A DNA stretch of 24,870 bases from PUPG01 sp031323845 (GTDB lineage: Bacteria; Bacteroidota; Bacteroidia; Bacteroidales; UBA7960), in the NCBI GenBank assembly GCA_031323845.1, contig JAVIYP010000040.1:1-24870 (forward strand), read 5' to 3'. Made by a program: the position numbers and the translations under genes. The notes under the pieces were generated by a model that saw only the letters and a list, made by a program, of their open reading frames with translations, had not been told where the DNA came from and did not search any database. Positions 16,232-22,846 of the stretch are shown piece by piece. Every line of letters begins with the position of its first letter. Position 1 is the stretch's first letter.

Positions 16232-17593
16232 ATGATGAGAGCCTCTAAATTTTTGATAATTATACTAAGTTTCAGCTTGTTTTTTTCGTCATGCAATATG
16301 TTTGATGATGATGACAAGTTAAGCCCGGAAGAAAACCTCAGTCTTCAAATGCCCTTCACCCAGTATCTGATATCTTACTGGCGTGGTATTGATATCGGGC
16401 GTTACCAGCTTCAATGGTCGCAACACTTAAGTGGTGTGGGCAGTAAATATCTGGTCATCGACAGGTACGGAATGCTTCCCATCCACATGAATGATATCTG
16501 GTATTTATACTACAACTACATCTATCGTGACCTGCACTTTATGCTGGCGGCGGCTACCGACATTGATGCCCGGGCTTACAGGGGGATGACGAGGATACTG
16601 CACGCCTATGCCCTGGGGTTCATGACCGACACATGGGGTGACGTTCCTTTTGTTACGGCTTCGGGGTATTATACTGCCGGTAGCATGCCTGTGTATGATG
16701 CCCAGGCAGATCTGTACATGGAGATCATGAACCAGCTCGAACTTGGCATCCAGGATATTAACGCTGCCATTCAACATGGTGGGTTTCTCCCCGGACCCGC
16801 AGAAGACCCCATTTACGGAGGCAATATCAACCAATGGATCAAGGCCGCCAACGTTATTCAATTGCGCCACCTGCTCCGTATGAGTCATCAGGCCGACAAC
16901 TATTCCCTGGCGCTGGGACATATAACGGGCAGGGCCCTGTTCGACGGTATTCATGATGACATGGTGTATGTTTATGATGCTGATAAGGGGCAGGTCAATC
17001 CACATTATTTTTTCAAACAATATACCCGTGCCGGACAGTTTTTTGTTGAGCTCCTCAAAGCACAGGATGATCCCCGCATCCCATACTTCCTGACCAAAAA
17101 CCCGCAAGGGGTATATTCAGGTACGGCGCCGGGAACAGGCTCACTGAATTCCTCATTCCCGGGAGATGCTTTGGCCGGTGAAACCGCCCCGCTGGCCTAT
17201 ATTACCTATACCGAACAAAAGTTCATCGAAGCCGAAGTGTATTACCGGATGGGTATGCAGGCTATGGCCGATGCGGCTTTCGAAGAGGCCGTGATCTCCT
17301 CGCTGCGCTCCTTTGACATCGAAGACCCTGAGTGGGAAGCCACCCACGCTGCCATCGAAAACGTTTCTCTTGAGCAAATCATGACGGCCAAGTACGTGGC
17401 ATTGTTTCTGAATCCTGAAGTCTGGTCTGACTATCGCAGAACGGGATATCCGCAGCTGACTCCTTACCAGCAGGCGCCAAATCCGGAGATTCCGCGCAGG
17501 TTCCTCTATGCCGACCAGGAATTTAACATCAATCATGCCAATGTGCCGAAAAATGTCGATATGTACACCCGGATGTGGTGGGATGTTGAATAA
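16232..17593 (+). CDS. SusD/RagB-like surface lipoprotein, no adjacent SusC
   Basis: The chosen ATG at 16232 gives 453 residues with a compact lipoprotein signal (KFLIIILSFSLFFSSC, lipid Cys21). An in-frame GTG at 16208 would only add eight residues. Directly after the cysteine comes NMFDDDDK, an acidic stretch typical of the Bacteroidota export signal for the outer leaflet. The body is alpha-helical and resembles SusD-like_2 family proteins: YYNYIYRDLHFML, RILHAYALGFMTDTWGDVPFVTA, NQWIKAANVIQLRHLLRM, LTYTEQ-like segment AYITYTEQKFIEAEVYYRMG, and LNPEVWSDYRRTGYPQL. Such proteins bind oligosaccharides or other nutrients above a SusC channel. Here the upstream neighbour is a divergent protease and the downstream one a peptidase, so its SusC partner must be encoded elsewhere. 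A TACTTTTA box at 16198-16205 may be a weak -7 element. Confidence 0.92.
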   Translation: MMRASKFLIIILSFSLFFSSCNMFDDDDKLSPEENLSLQMPFTQYLISYWRGIDIGRYQLQWSQHLSGVGSKYLVIDRYGMLPIHMNDIWYLYYNYIYRDLHFMLAAATDIDARAYRGMTRILHAYALGFMTDTWGDVPFVTASGYYTAGSMPVYDAQADLYMEIMNQLELGIQDINAAIQHGGFLPGPAEDPIYGGNINQWIKAANVIQLRHLLRMSHQADNYSLALGHITGRALFDGIHDDMVYVYDADKGQVNPHYFFKQYTRAGQFFVELLKAQDDPRIPYFLTKNPQGVYSGTAPGTGSLNSSFPGDALAGETAPLAYITYTEQKFIEAEVYYRMGMQAMADAAFEEAVISSLRSFDIEDPEWEATHAAIENVSLEQIMTAKYVALFLNPEVWSDYRRTGYPQLTPYQQAPNPEIPRRFLYADQEFNINHANVPKNVDMYTRMWWDVE

Positions 17594-17608
17594 GAACAAC
17601 AACACAGA

Positions 17609-17633
17609 CAGGCAAACGGTGCTGTTCTGCCTG
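17609..17633 (+). other. Inverted repeat between the SusD-like gene and ptrB
   Basis: CAGGCA (17609-17614) and TGCCTG (17628-17633) form a perfect 6-bp stem with a 13-nt loop. There is no T run, so it is more likely an mRNA 3'-end or processing structure than a terminator. Confidence 0.35.
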
Positions 17634-17669
17634 ATAATCCGCCAGTATTAACCAAATTGTTGTAAAACA

Positions 17670-19781
17670 ATGAAAAACAAGGTAGTTTATATGCTTCTTT
17701 TGTCGTTTATGGCCGGTTGCGGTCCGGGAAAGCAGAGTGAAACCATATCCCCGCCGCTGGCTGATGTCAGACCGAAAGAGCTGGTAATGCACGGTGATAC
17801 GCGCATTGACCCGTACTACTGGCTTCGTGACCGTGAAAATCCCGATGTCATTCAATACATTGAAGCAGAAAATGCTTACCTCGACGCCGTTATGGCACAT
17901 ACAGCTTCCTTTCAGGAGCAGCTGTATAACGAAATGAAAGGCAGGATCAGGCAAGACGACCAGTCTGCACCTTTTTTCAGCAACGGCTATTTCTACTACA
18001 TCAGGTATGAAGCAGGCAGTGAGTATCCTATATATTGCCGTATACCTGCCGAGCCCGATGCAGAGGAGCAAGTGATGCTGGATGTCAATGAGCTGGCAAG
18101 ACCCCATCCCTATTACCGGGTAGGTTCGTACGATGTAAGCCTTGATAACAGATGGCTGGCGTTTTCCGTCGACACTGTCGGTCGCCGGCAATACACCATC
18201 ATGGTTAAAGACCTTGCCACGGACGAGGTCATAACTACCGGGATCAGGCATGCAGGAGGTGACGTGGTATGGGCAGCCGACAACCAGACCCTCTTTTTTA
18301 CTGCCATAGATCCGGAAACCCTGCGGTATGACAGGATCATGCGGTTTAACCCATGGCATGATAAAACTCCCATGGCCGTTTATGAAGAAAAAGACGAAAC
18401 TTTTTATTATATCGGTGTTTCACGAAGCAAGGATGACCGCTACCTGATGATCAATGCCACAAGCACGTTAAGCAACGAGGTGTGGTTGTTGAGGGCTGAT
18501 GATCCCTACGGGGCATTCAGCGTGTTTCAGCCACGAAGGCGCGATTTGCGGTACCGGGTATGGTCGTATAACGGTAAATTTTATATTCTGACCAATTATC
18601 AGGCCTTAAATTTCAGGCTTATGGAAACAACGCCGGAAAATTCGGGCATAAACTCCTGGCAGGAAATTATCCCGCACAGGGCAGAGGTATTGCTGGAGAA
18701 TATTGAAATTTTCGATGACTTTCTCGTGTTGCAGGAAAGGTACCGTGGCTTGCGGCAAATGCAGATCATCAATAAACTTACGAACGAAAGCCATTATTTG
18801 CCCTTTCATGAAGAAGCCTATACTGCACACATTGGCATTAATCGTGAAATGAGCACACCGATATTCAGATACTCCTATACTTCACTTACTACTCCCTTAA
18901 GTACCTATGATTATAATATGGAAAACGGGGAAACAATTCTGGTAAAACAGCAGGAGGTGCTGGGAGATTTCGACTCTGCGGATTATGTCACCCGGCGGTA
19001 TTATGTCACTTCGCGTGATGGAGTTGAAGTACCACTTACGCTGGTTTACCGCAAAGACCTGGAACAGCATGGCAGGAACCCTTTGTTGCTTTACGCATAC
19101 GGCTCCTACGGCGCCAGCGCCGACCCGCGCTTCGACATCAATGCATTGAGTTTGCTGAACAGGGGCTTTGTGTATGCGATTGCCCACGTCAGGGGTGGCC
19201 AGGAACTTGGACGGCAGTGGTATGAAGACGGCAAACTGCTGAAGAAATGGAACACGTTTAACGACTTCATCGATTGTGCCGAATTTCTGGTGGAACAAAA
19301 CTATACAAAGCCTGATCTTCTTTTTGCACGCGGGGTCAGCGCCGGCGGATTGCTGATGGGGGCCATCGTAAACGAAAGACCGGATCTCTTTAAAGGCGTC
19401 ATTGCAGCAGTGCCGTTTGTTGATGTGGTAACCACCATGCTCGATGAGTCCATTCCGCTGACTACCGCCGAGTACGACGAGTGGGGCAACCCTAATGTCA
19501 AAAAATATTATGATTACATGCTCTCGTATTCTCCCTACGACAATGTAACACAACAAGCATATCCCCACCTTTTTGTTACTTCAGGCCTGCACGACTCACA
19601 GGTGCAGTACTGGGAACCGACAAAGTGGGTGGCAAAGCTCCGGACTCATCATACGGGCGATCAAAAAATTCTTTTGTACACCAATATGGATGCGGGACAT
19701 GGCGGCGCCTCCGGCAGGTTCAGCAGGATCAGGGAACTGGCCAGAGAGTATGCCTTTATGCTTGACCTGGTTGAACAATAA
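17670..19781 (+). CDS. ptrB: Oligopeptidase B (S9A family), predicted lipoprotein
   Basis: A 703-residue serine peptidase that cleaves short peptides after basic residues. The N-terminal part (about 30-430) is the beta-propeller, opening with PYYWLRDRENPDVIQYIEAEN. The C-terminal alpha/beta hydrolase has VTSRDGVEVPLTLVYRKD, YGSYGAS, HVRGGQELGRQWYEDGK and the triad S557 (GVSAGG), D642 (LHDSQVQYWEP) and H677 (DAGHGGASGR). The first glycine of the usual GGSAGG box is followed by valine here. Unlike the cytosolic E. coli enzyme it starts with a lipoprotein signal (VVYMLLLSFMAGC, Cys17). The residues after the cysteine (GPGKQ) are not acidic, so it should face the periplasm rather than the outside. 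It lies 76 bp after the SusD-like gene and could share its transcript. Confidence 0.94.
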   Translation: MKNKVVYMLLLSFMAGCGPGKQSETISPPLADVRPKELVMHGDTRIDPYYWLRDRENPDVIQYIEAENAYLDAVMAHTASFQEQLYNEMKGRIRQDDQSAPFFSNGYFYYIRYEAGSEYPIYCRIPAEPDAEEQVMLDVNELARPHPYYRVGSYDVSLDNRWLAFSVDTVGRRQYTIMVKDLATDEVITTGIRHAGGDVVWAADNQTLFFTAIDPETLRYDRIMRFNPWHDKTPMAVYEEKDETFYYIGVSRSKDDRYLMINATSTLSNEVWLLRADDPYGAFSVFQPRRRDLRYRVWSYNGKFYILTNYQALNFRLMETTPENSGINSWQEIIPHRAEVLLENIEIFDDFLVLQERYRGLRQMQIINKLTNESHYLPFHEEAYTAHIGINREMSTPIFRYSYTSLTTPLSTYDYNMENGETILVKQQEVLGDFDSADYVTRRYYVTSRDGVEVPLTLVYRKDLEQHGRNPLLLYAYGSYGASADPRFDINALSLLNRGFVYAIAHVRGGQELGRQWYEDGKLLKKWNTFNDFIDCAEFLVEQNYTKPDLLFARGVSAGGLLMGAIVNERPDLFKGVIAAVPFVDVVTTMLDESIPLTTAEYDEWGNPNVKKYYDYMLSYSPYDNVTQQAYPHLFVTSGLHDSQVQYWEPTKWVAKLRTHHTGDQKILLYTNMDAGHGGASGRFSRIRELAREYAFMLDLVEQ

Positions 19782-19853
19782 TTACCGGGGCGAACTGTGG
19801 CCGCGGTAAACTTACCGTTGCCGGACAGCTGCAGAAAACCCAGATTCCGGTAA
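19782..19853 (+). other. Alternating inverted repeats TTACCG/CGGTAA downstream of ptrB
   Basis: TTACCG (19782-19787), CGGTAA (19804-19809), TTACCG (19812-19817) and CGGTAA (19848-19853) alternate, so neighbouring hairpins are mutually exclusive. No T run follows. The first stem can extend by two G-C pairs past a bulge. It starts immediately after the stop codon. Confidence 0.45.
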
Positions 19854-19922
19854 GGATAAACATATTGCGGTGGTTCGCTGAAAGTCAGAAGCTTGTTTCG
19901 ACCGCAGGGAGAAACCTGCCAG

Positions 19923-19985
19923 GAAGTCAGAAGTCGGAGGTCAGAAGTCAGAGGCTAGAGGTGTGATGTTTGAGGTTAGATGTTG
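19923..19985. repeat. 7-bp periodic array, GAAGTCA type
   Basis: Nine contiguous 7-mers all starting GA: GAAGTCA, GAAGTCG, GAGGTCA, GAAGTCA, GAGGCTA, GAGGTGT, GATGTTT, GAGGTTA, GATGTTG. The phase is strict although later units have drifted. Confidence 0.8.
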
Positions 19986-20005
19986 GAAAGAAAGAAATAA
20001 GCCCG

Positions 20006-20166
20006 TTCCTGGCTTCAGGGCAAGCCACCAGGCCAGGAAGTGGTGACTCAGCTCCCGACTTTTGCCTTTAGGGCAAAAGGTATGGTAGCAACGAAGCAAT
20101 GTTTGCAACCCATAGTGCCTGTAGGGCATTAAGGTTTTTATTACCATGGTATTAAGATTTTTATTA
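20006..20166. repeat. Cluster of inverted repeats, REP- or MITE-like
   Basis: TTCCTGGC/GCCAGGAA (20006-20013, 20032-20039), CTTTTGCC/GGCAAAAG (20059-20066, 20072-20079, loop TTTAG) and AGTGCC/GGCATT (20114-20119, 20125-20130, loop TGTAG). The last two hairpins and the DNA between them form a larger imperfect inverted repeat (GGTATGGTAGCAAC against GTTTGCAACCCATAG). A palindrome TACCATGGTA (20142-20151) sits between two 16-bp direct repeats (20128-20143, 20151-20166) that differ at one base. An open frame crossing it on the minus strand has no coding character. Confidence 0.65.
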
Positions 20167-20232
20167 AACAAGATAATGCCTAAGTGCCTGACTGTCACTG
20201 AGAAATTTTCAGCAATGATATTCTCTCAGAAA

Positions 20233-20266
20233 AAACCGGAAACCCCTGACTAATTTAGTCCGGTTT
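20233..20266. other. Compound hairpin before repeat copy 2
   Basis: AAACCG (20233-20238) pairs with CGGTTT (20261-20266), enclosing GACTAA-T-TTAGTC (20248-20260). On the minus strand a T run follows, but no minus-strand gene lies here. Confidence 0.4.
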
Positions 20267-20294
20267 AATGGGCGTTAGACCAGGCAGATTATCG

Positions 20295-20416
20295 TGCTAA
20301 AAGCTAAAAGCCAAAAGCAGATTAAGTGAAACATCAACGGTTCAACAATTAAACGATTCAACGATTAAACAATTAAACGATTCAACAATTAAACGAATCA
20401 ACAATTAAACAATAAC
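20295..20416 (+). repeat. Composite intergenic repeat, copy 2
   Basis: The 27-bp block at 20295-20321 is the exact reverse complement of 6728-6754. After ATTAAGTGAA, ten 8-bp units follow from 20331 to 20410, each ending in AAC (acatcAAC, ggttcAAC, aattaAAC, gattcAAC, gattaAAC and so on), with a partial unit to 20416. This is the reverse-complement family of the array in front of pgk. As there, the block comes first and the array lies between it and the next gene (20533). Confidence 0.85.
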
Positions 20417-20420
20417 CTTA

Positions 20421-20458
20421 CATCTGCACATCTTCACATTTGCACATCTGACATCCGA
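20421..20458. repeat. 8-bp units CATCTGCA and shared 14-mer
   Basis: CATCTGCA, CATCTTCA, CATTTGCA, then CATCTGA and CATCCGA. The last two form CATCTGACATCCGA (20445-20458), also found at 7162-7175. From 20459 to 20532 the DNA is AT-rich with no clear promoter match. Confidence 0.7.
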
Positions 20459-20532
20459 TCAGTGTCTTAGATATAAACACAAAACACAGATATACAAACA
20501 CTATATAATATCAACACATAAAACCAAAGCTT

Positions 20533-21024
20533 ATGAAACGGATTTTTCTTATTCTGGCTACGCTGATGCTGGCAGGCATGATCATATCAGCCTGTCAAAC
20601 ACAAACAGAACAGCATTTCGAAACCCGCTGGGCAGGAGAGCATCTTGAGGAGATCATTAAAAACTTAGAAAGCCAGTTTGGCGGCTTTGATCAAACGATG
20701 ATGCAGACCAACTATCGCTACAATGAACTCTATTGGGCCGGTAAGGATGGGAACTGGGCATATGCCGAATACCAGCTGGAAGAAATGCTTGAGGGGCTTG
20801 AGAAAGGATTTGTCAGGAGACCTCAGAGAGAAGCCTCCGCCCTTCAGTTTGTGGAACAGGCTGCACCCCGCCTGCTGCAAACGATTCAGGCCGGCGACCA
20901 GGCAGCCTTTATGGATGCCTTTACACGCTTTGCCAGTAGTTGCAACACCTGTCATGCCATGGAGGACGTGCCCTTCATCCAGATGATCATACCAGAAGTC
21001 AGGACCAGCCTGGTCAAGCTCTGA
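20533..21024 (+). CDS. Small lipoprotein with one haem c motif (cytochrome c'/c-556-like)
   Basis: A 163-residue protein with a lipoprotein signal (IFLILATLMLAGMIISAC, Cys21). The mature part is mostly helical and carries a single CNTCH motif at residues 137-141, in SSCNTCHAMEDVPF, close to the C-terminus. That position, with about 115 helical residues before it, resembles the four-helix cytochrome c'/c-556 group rather than class I cytochromes; the family placement is inference. The residues after the lipid cysteine (QTQTEQ) lack the acidic surface signal, so it should be anchored facing the periplasm. No oxidoreductase or haem-assembly gene is nearby. The region upstream holds the repeat copy 2 and no recognisable TAnnTTTG box. 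Confidence 0.82.
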   Translation: MKRIFLILATLMLAGMIISACQTQTEQHFETRWAGEHLEEIIKNLESQFGGFDQTMMQTNYRYNELYWAGKDGNWAYAEYQLEEMLEGLEKGFVRRPQREASALQFVEQAAPRLLQTIQAGDQAAFMDAFTRFASSCNTCHAMEDVPFIQMIIPEVRTSLVKL

Positions 21025-21109
21025 CAGGCAAAAGGTTTTACACCTTTCCTGAAGCACTCCCTAACGGTTGTTCGCAAAAGCAATTCCGTAAATTAAGGGT
21101 GCAAAAAGC

Positions 21110-21126
21110 TATGTTTGATAATTTTG
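21110..21126 (+). promoter_or_regulatory. Overlapping -7 elements of the YkoF/NadR-like/EamA operon
   Basis: TATGTTTG (21110-21117) and TAATTTTG (21119-21126) both match TAnnTTTG and lie 25-42 nt before the first ATG. No -33 TTG is at a proper distance, so which one is used is open. Confidence 0.5.
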
Positions 21127-21151
21127 TTCCAACAATAAAAAGAAACGTGCA

Positions 21152-21403
21152 ATGAAAGCTTCTGTAGAGATCAGTATGTATCCCCTGAAAGAGGAGTATG
21201 TCGCTGAAATAAAAGAGTTTATAGCTCGACTGAAGAACAACGACAGCATCGAATGCCAGGTTAATGGTATGAGCACTCAGATCTTTGGCGATTATCGCCG
21301 GATTATGGAAATACTCACCAATGAAATAGCCGTGTCTTACGAAAAAGAAGGCAAATTCGTGTTTGTTATGAAGGTCATTAACGGTTATCTGAAGAAGCAG
21401 TAA
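21152..21403 (+). CDS. YkoF-like thiamine/hydroxymethylpyrimidine-binding protein
   Basis: An 83-residue single-domain protein of the MTH1187/YkoF type (ferredoxin-like fold). The N-terminal strand VEISMYPL and the segment NGMSTQIFGDYRRIMEILTNEI are the recognisable parts, followed by FVFVMKVINGYLKK. It is cytoplasmic. Characterised relatives bind thiamine or its pyrimidine precursor; single-domain members are about this size and form dimers or tetramers. The ATG at 21152 gives the standard family start. It is the first gene of a tight operon, 20 nt before the NadR-like kinase gene. I am confident of the family, less so of the ligand. Confidence 0.8.
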   Translation: MKASVEISMYPLKEEYVAEIKEFIARLKNNDSIECQVNGMSTQIFGDYRRIMEILTNEIAVSYEKEGKFVFVMKVINGYLKKQ

Positions 21404-21423
21404 TTACCTTGTGATTTTCGCGA

Positions 21424-21963
21424 ATGACTTCTCTGAGAAAAGTAGCTGTCACCGGTCCTGAATCCACAGGAAAGAGTGCGTTGTGCAAGGGCCTGGCCGA
21501 ACATTTCAACACCCGGTTTGTGCCTGAATTCGCAAGAGAATACCTTGACAAGCTTGACCGGCCGTATGTTGAGGAAGATATTGTGTCCATTGCCCGGGGG
21601 CAGCTGGCGCATGAGTACCGCCTGGCCGAAGCAATGAAGAAAACCGGAGAACCGCTGCTGTTTTGCGACACGGAACTGATCGTAACCAAGATCTGGAGTC
21701 TTCACAAATACCATCGTTGCGACCCATGGATTCTTGAAAAGATAAAAGCAAACCCTTACGACCTTTATCTTTTGTGTGATGTGGATTTAGCCTGGGAGCC
21801 TGATCCGCTCAGGGAGCATCCTGATTTACGAAACTATTTTTTTAACTGGTATCGGCAGGAACTTTCTGATTATGGATTCCCTTTTGTTATTGTCAGGGGT
21901 GTTCAGCAAGAGCGACTGAACAATGCGATCGTGGCAGTGAATAACTTTTTTACAGCGGACTGA
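21424..21963 (+). CDS. NadR-like ribosylnicotinamide kinase-type ATPase (AAA_28)
   Basis: A 179-residue P-loop kinase. Walker A is GPESTGKS (residues 11-18), followed by FVPEFAREYL (32-41), which matches the substrate-binding strand of NadR kinase domains. CDTELIVTKIW (81-91) is the Walker-B-like strand, and DVDLAWEPDPLREHPDLR corresponds to the lid. There is no adenylyltransferase domain and no DNA-binding domain, so it is the kinase module only. In NadR this module phosphorylates nicotinamide riboside; the neighbouring thiamine-binding-type gene means another vitamin-like substrate is possible (inference). The next gene starts one base after its stop codon. Confidence 0.88.
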   Translation: MTSLRKVAVTGPESTGKSALCKGLAEHFNTRFVPEFAREYLDKLDRPYVEEDIVSIARGQLAHEYRLAEAMKKTGEPLLFCDTELIVTKIWSLHKYHRCDPWILEKIKANPYDLYLLCDVDLAWEPDPLREHPDLRNYFFNWYRQELSDYGFPFVIVRGVQQERLNNAIVAVNNFFTAD

Positions 21964-21964
21964 T

Positions 21965-22846
21965 ATGGGAAATGCAATACTCGGGAGGCATCTGCACCTG
22001 CATTTTATTGTTATTTTACTCGGTTTTACGGCCATTCTGGGCGCTCTAATTACCCTGCCAGCGATGGAACTGGTCTGGTACAGAATGCTCATCAGTTTTA
22101 TTGCCCTCTGGTTGTTCTTTCTGTTCAGGAAGATTGCATTCCGTCTGCCCGCCCGGAAAATCCTTCCCTTGCTGGGTATTGGCGTTGTTGTTGCCTTGCA
22201 CTGGATCACCTTTTTTCACGCCATCAAGGTGTCCAATGTATCGGTTACCCTGGGTGTGTTTGCTTCCACCACCTTGTTTACCAGTTTTTTAGAGCCCCTT
22301 ACCCAGAAACGGCGTATATTCTGGCTCGAAGTACTGATTGGCCTGGTAATTATTGGCGGCATTTACCTGATCTTTCAGTATGAGGTTCACTTTCTGGAAG
22401 GCATATTGTATTCGCTGCTCTCAGCCCTGCTCAATGGGCTTTTTGTTGTTCTTAACCGCAACATAAGCCTGAGGCACCATCCGTCGGTGATCAGCTTCTA
22501 TGAAATGATTGGCGGCTTTTTATTTATCAGTCTGTTCCTGGCAACTCAGCAGGGATTCACTGCCTCGTTTTTTGTGCTTTCTGCTGCCGATGTCTTTTAT
22601 CTTTTGATCCTGGGCTCGGTTTGCACTGCTTATGCCTTTACGGCAATTGTGGATGTGATGAAGGTGCTTTCAGCGTATACCGTTGTGCTGGCCGTTAACC
22701 TGGAGCCTGTTTATGGTATTGTGATGGCAAGGTTTTTCTTTCCTGAAGCTGAAAGAATGTCGGGTGGTTTTTACGTGGGGACGCTGATCATCCTGACCTC
22801 GGTTTTTGCTTACCCCTTTTTAAAGCGAAAATTCCGAAAAAAATGA
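21965..22846 (+). CDS. EamA/DMT-family transporter
   Basis: A 293-residue inner-membrane protein with about ten hydrophobic helices in two repeats, as expected for the drug/metabolite transporter superfamily. Typical segments are WYRMLISFIALWLFFLFRK, HWITFFHAIKVSNVSVTLGVF (helices 3-4 of the first EamA repeat) and the second-repeat signature VVLAVNLEPVYGIVMARFFFPE. The charged end KRKFRKK is cytoplasmic. The start follows the kinase stop codon by one base, so both are translated together. Substrate cannot be read from the sequence; the operon suggests a vitamin precursor or related metabolite. Its 3' end overlaps cysQ on the other strand by 27 nt. Confidence 0.9.
   Translation: MGNAILGRHLHLHFIVILLGFTAILGALITLPAMELVWYRMLISFIALWLFFLFRKIAFRLPARKILPLLGIGVVVALHWITFFHAIKVSNVSVTLGVFASTTLFTSFLEPLTQKRRIFWLEVLIGLVIIGGIYLIFQYEVHFLEGILYSLLSALLNGLFVVLNRNISLRHHPSVISFYEMIGGFLFISLFLATQQGFTASFFVLSAADVFYLLILGSVCTAYAFTAIVDVMKVLSAYTVVLAVNLEPVYGIVMARFFFPEAERMSGGFYVGTLIILTSVFAYPFLKRKFRKK

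Noticed and set aside
18897..19568. 223-residue minus-strand frame inside ptrB
   Set aside because: Antisense of the catalytic domain of ptrB; a shadow of codon usage on the other strand.
19941..20198. 85-residue open frame on the minus strand
   Set aside because: It runs through the 7-bp array and the inverted-repeat cluster; its sequence is explained by those repeats and has no promoter or domain.
21130..21152. Possible TPP riboswitch before the YkoF-like gene
   Set aside because: The leader after the likely promoter is only about 20-30 nt, too short, and no conserved riboswitch core is seen.
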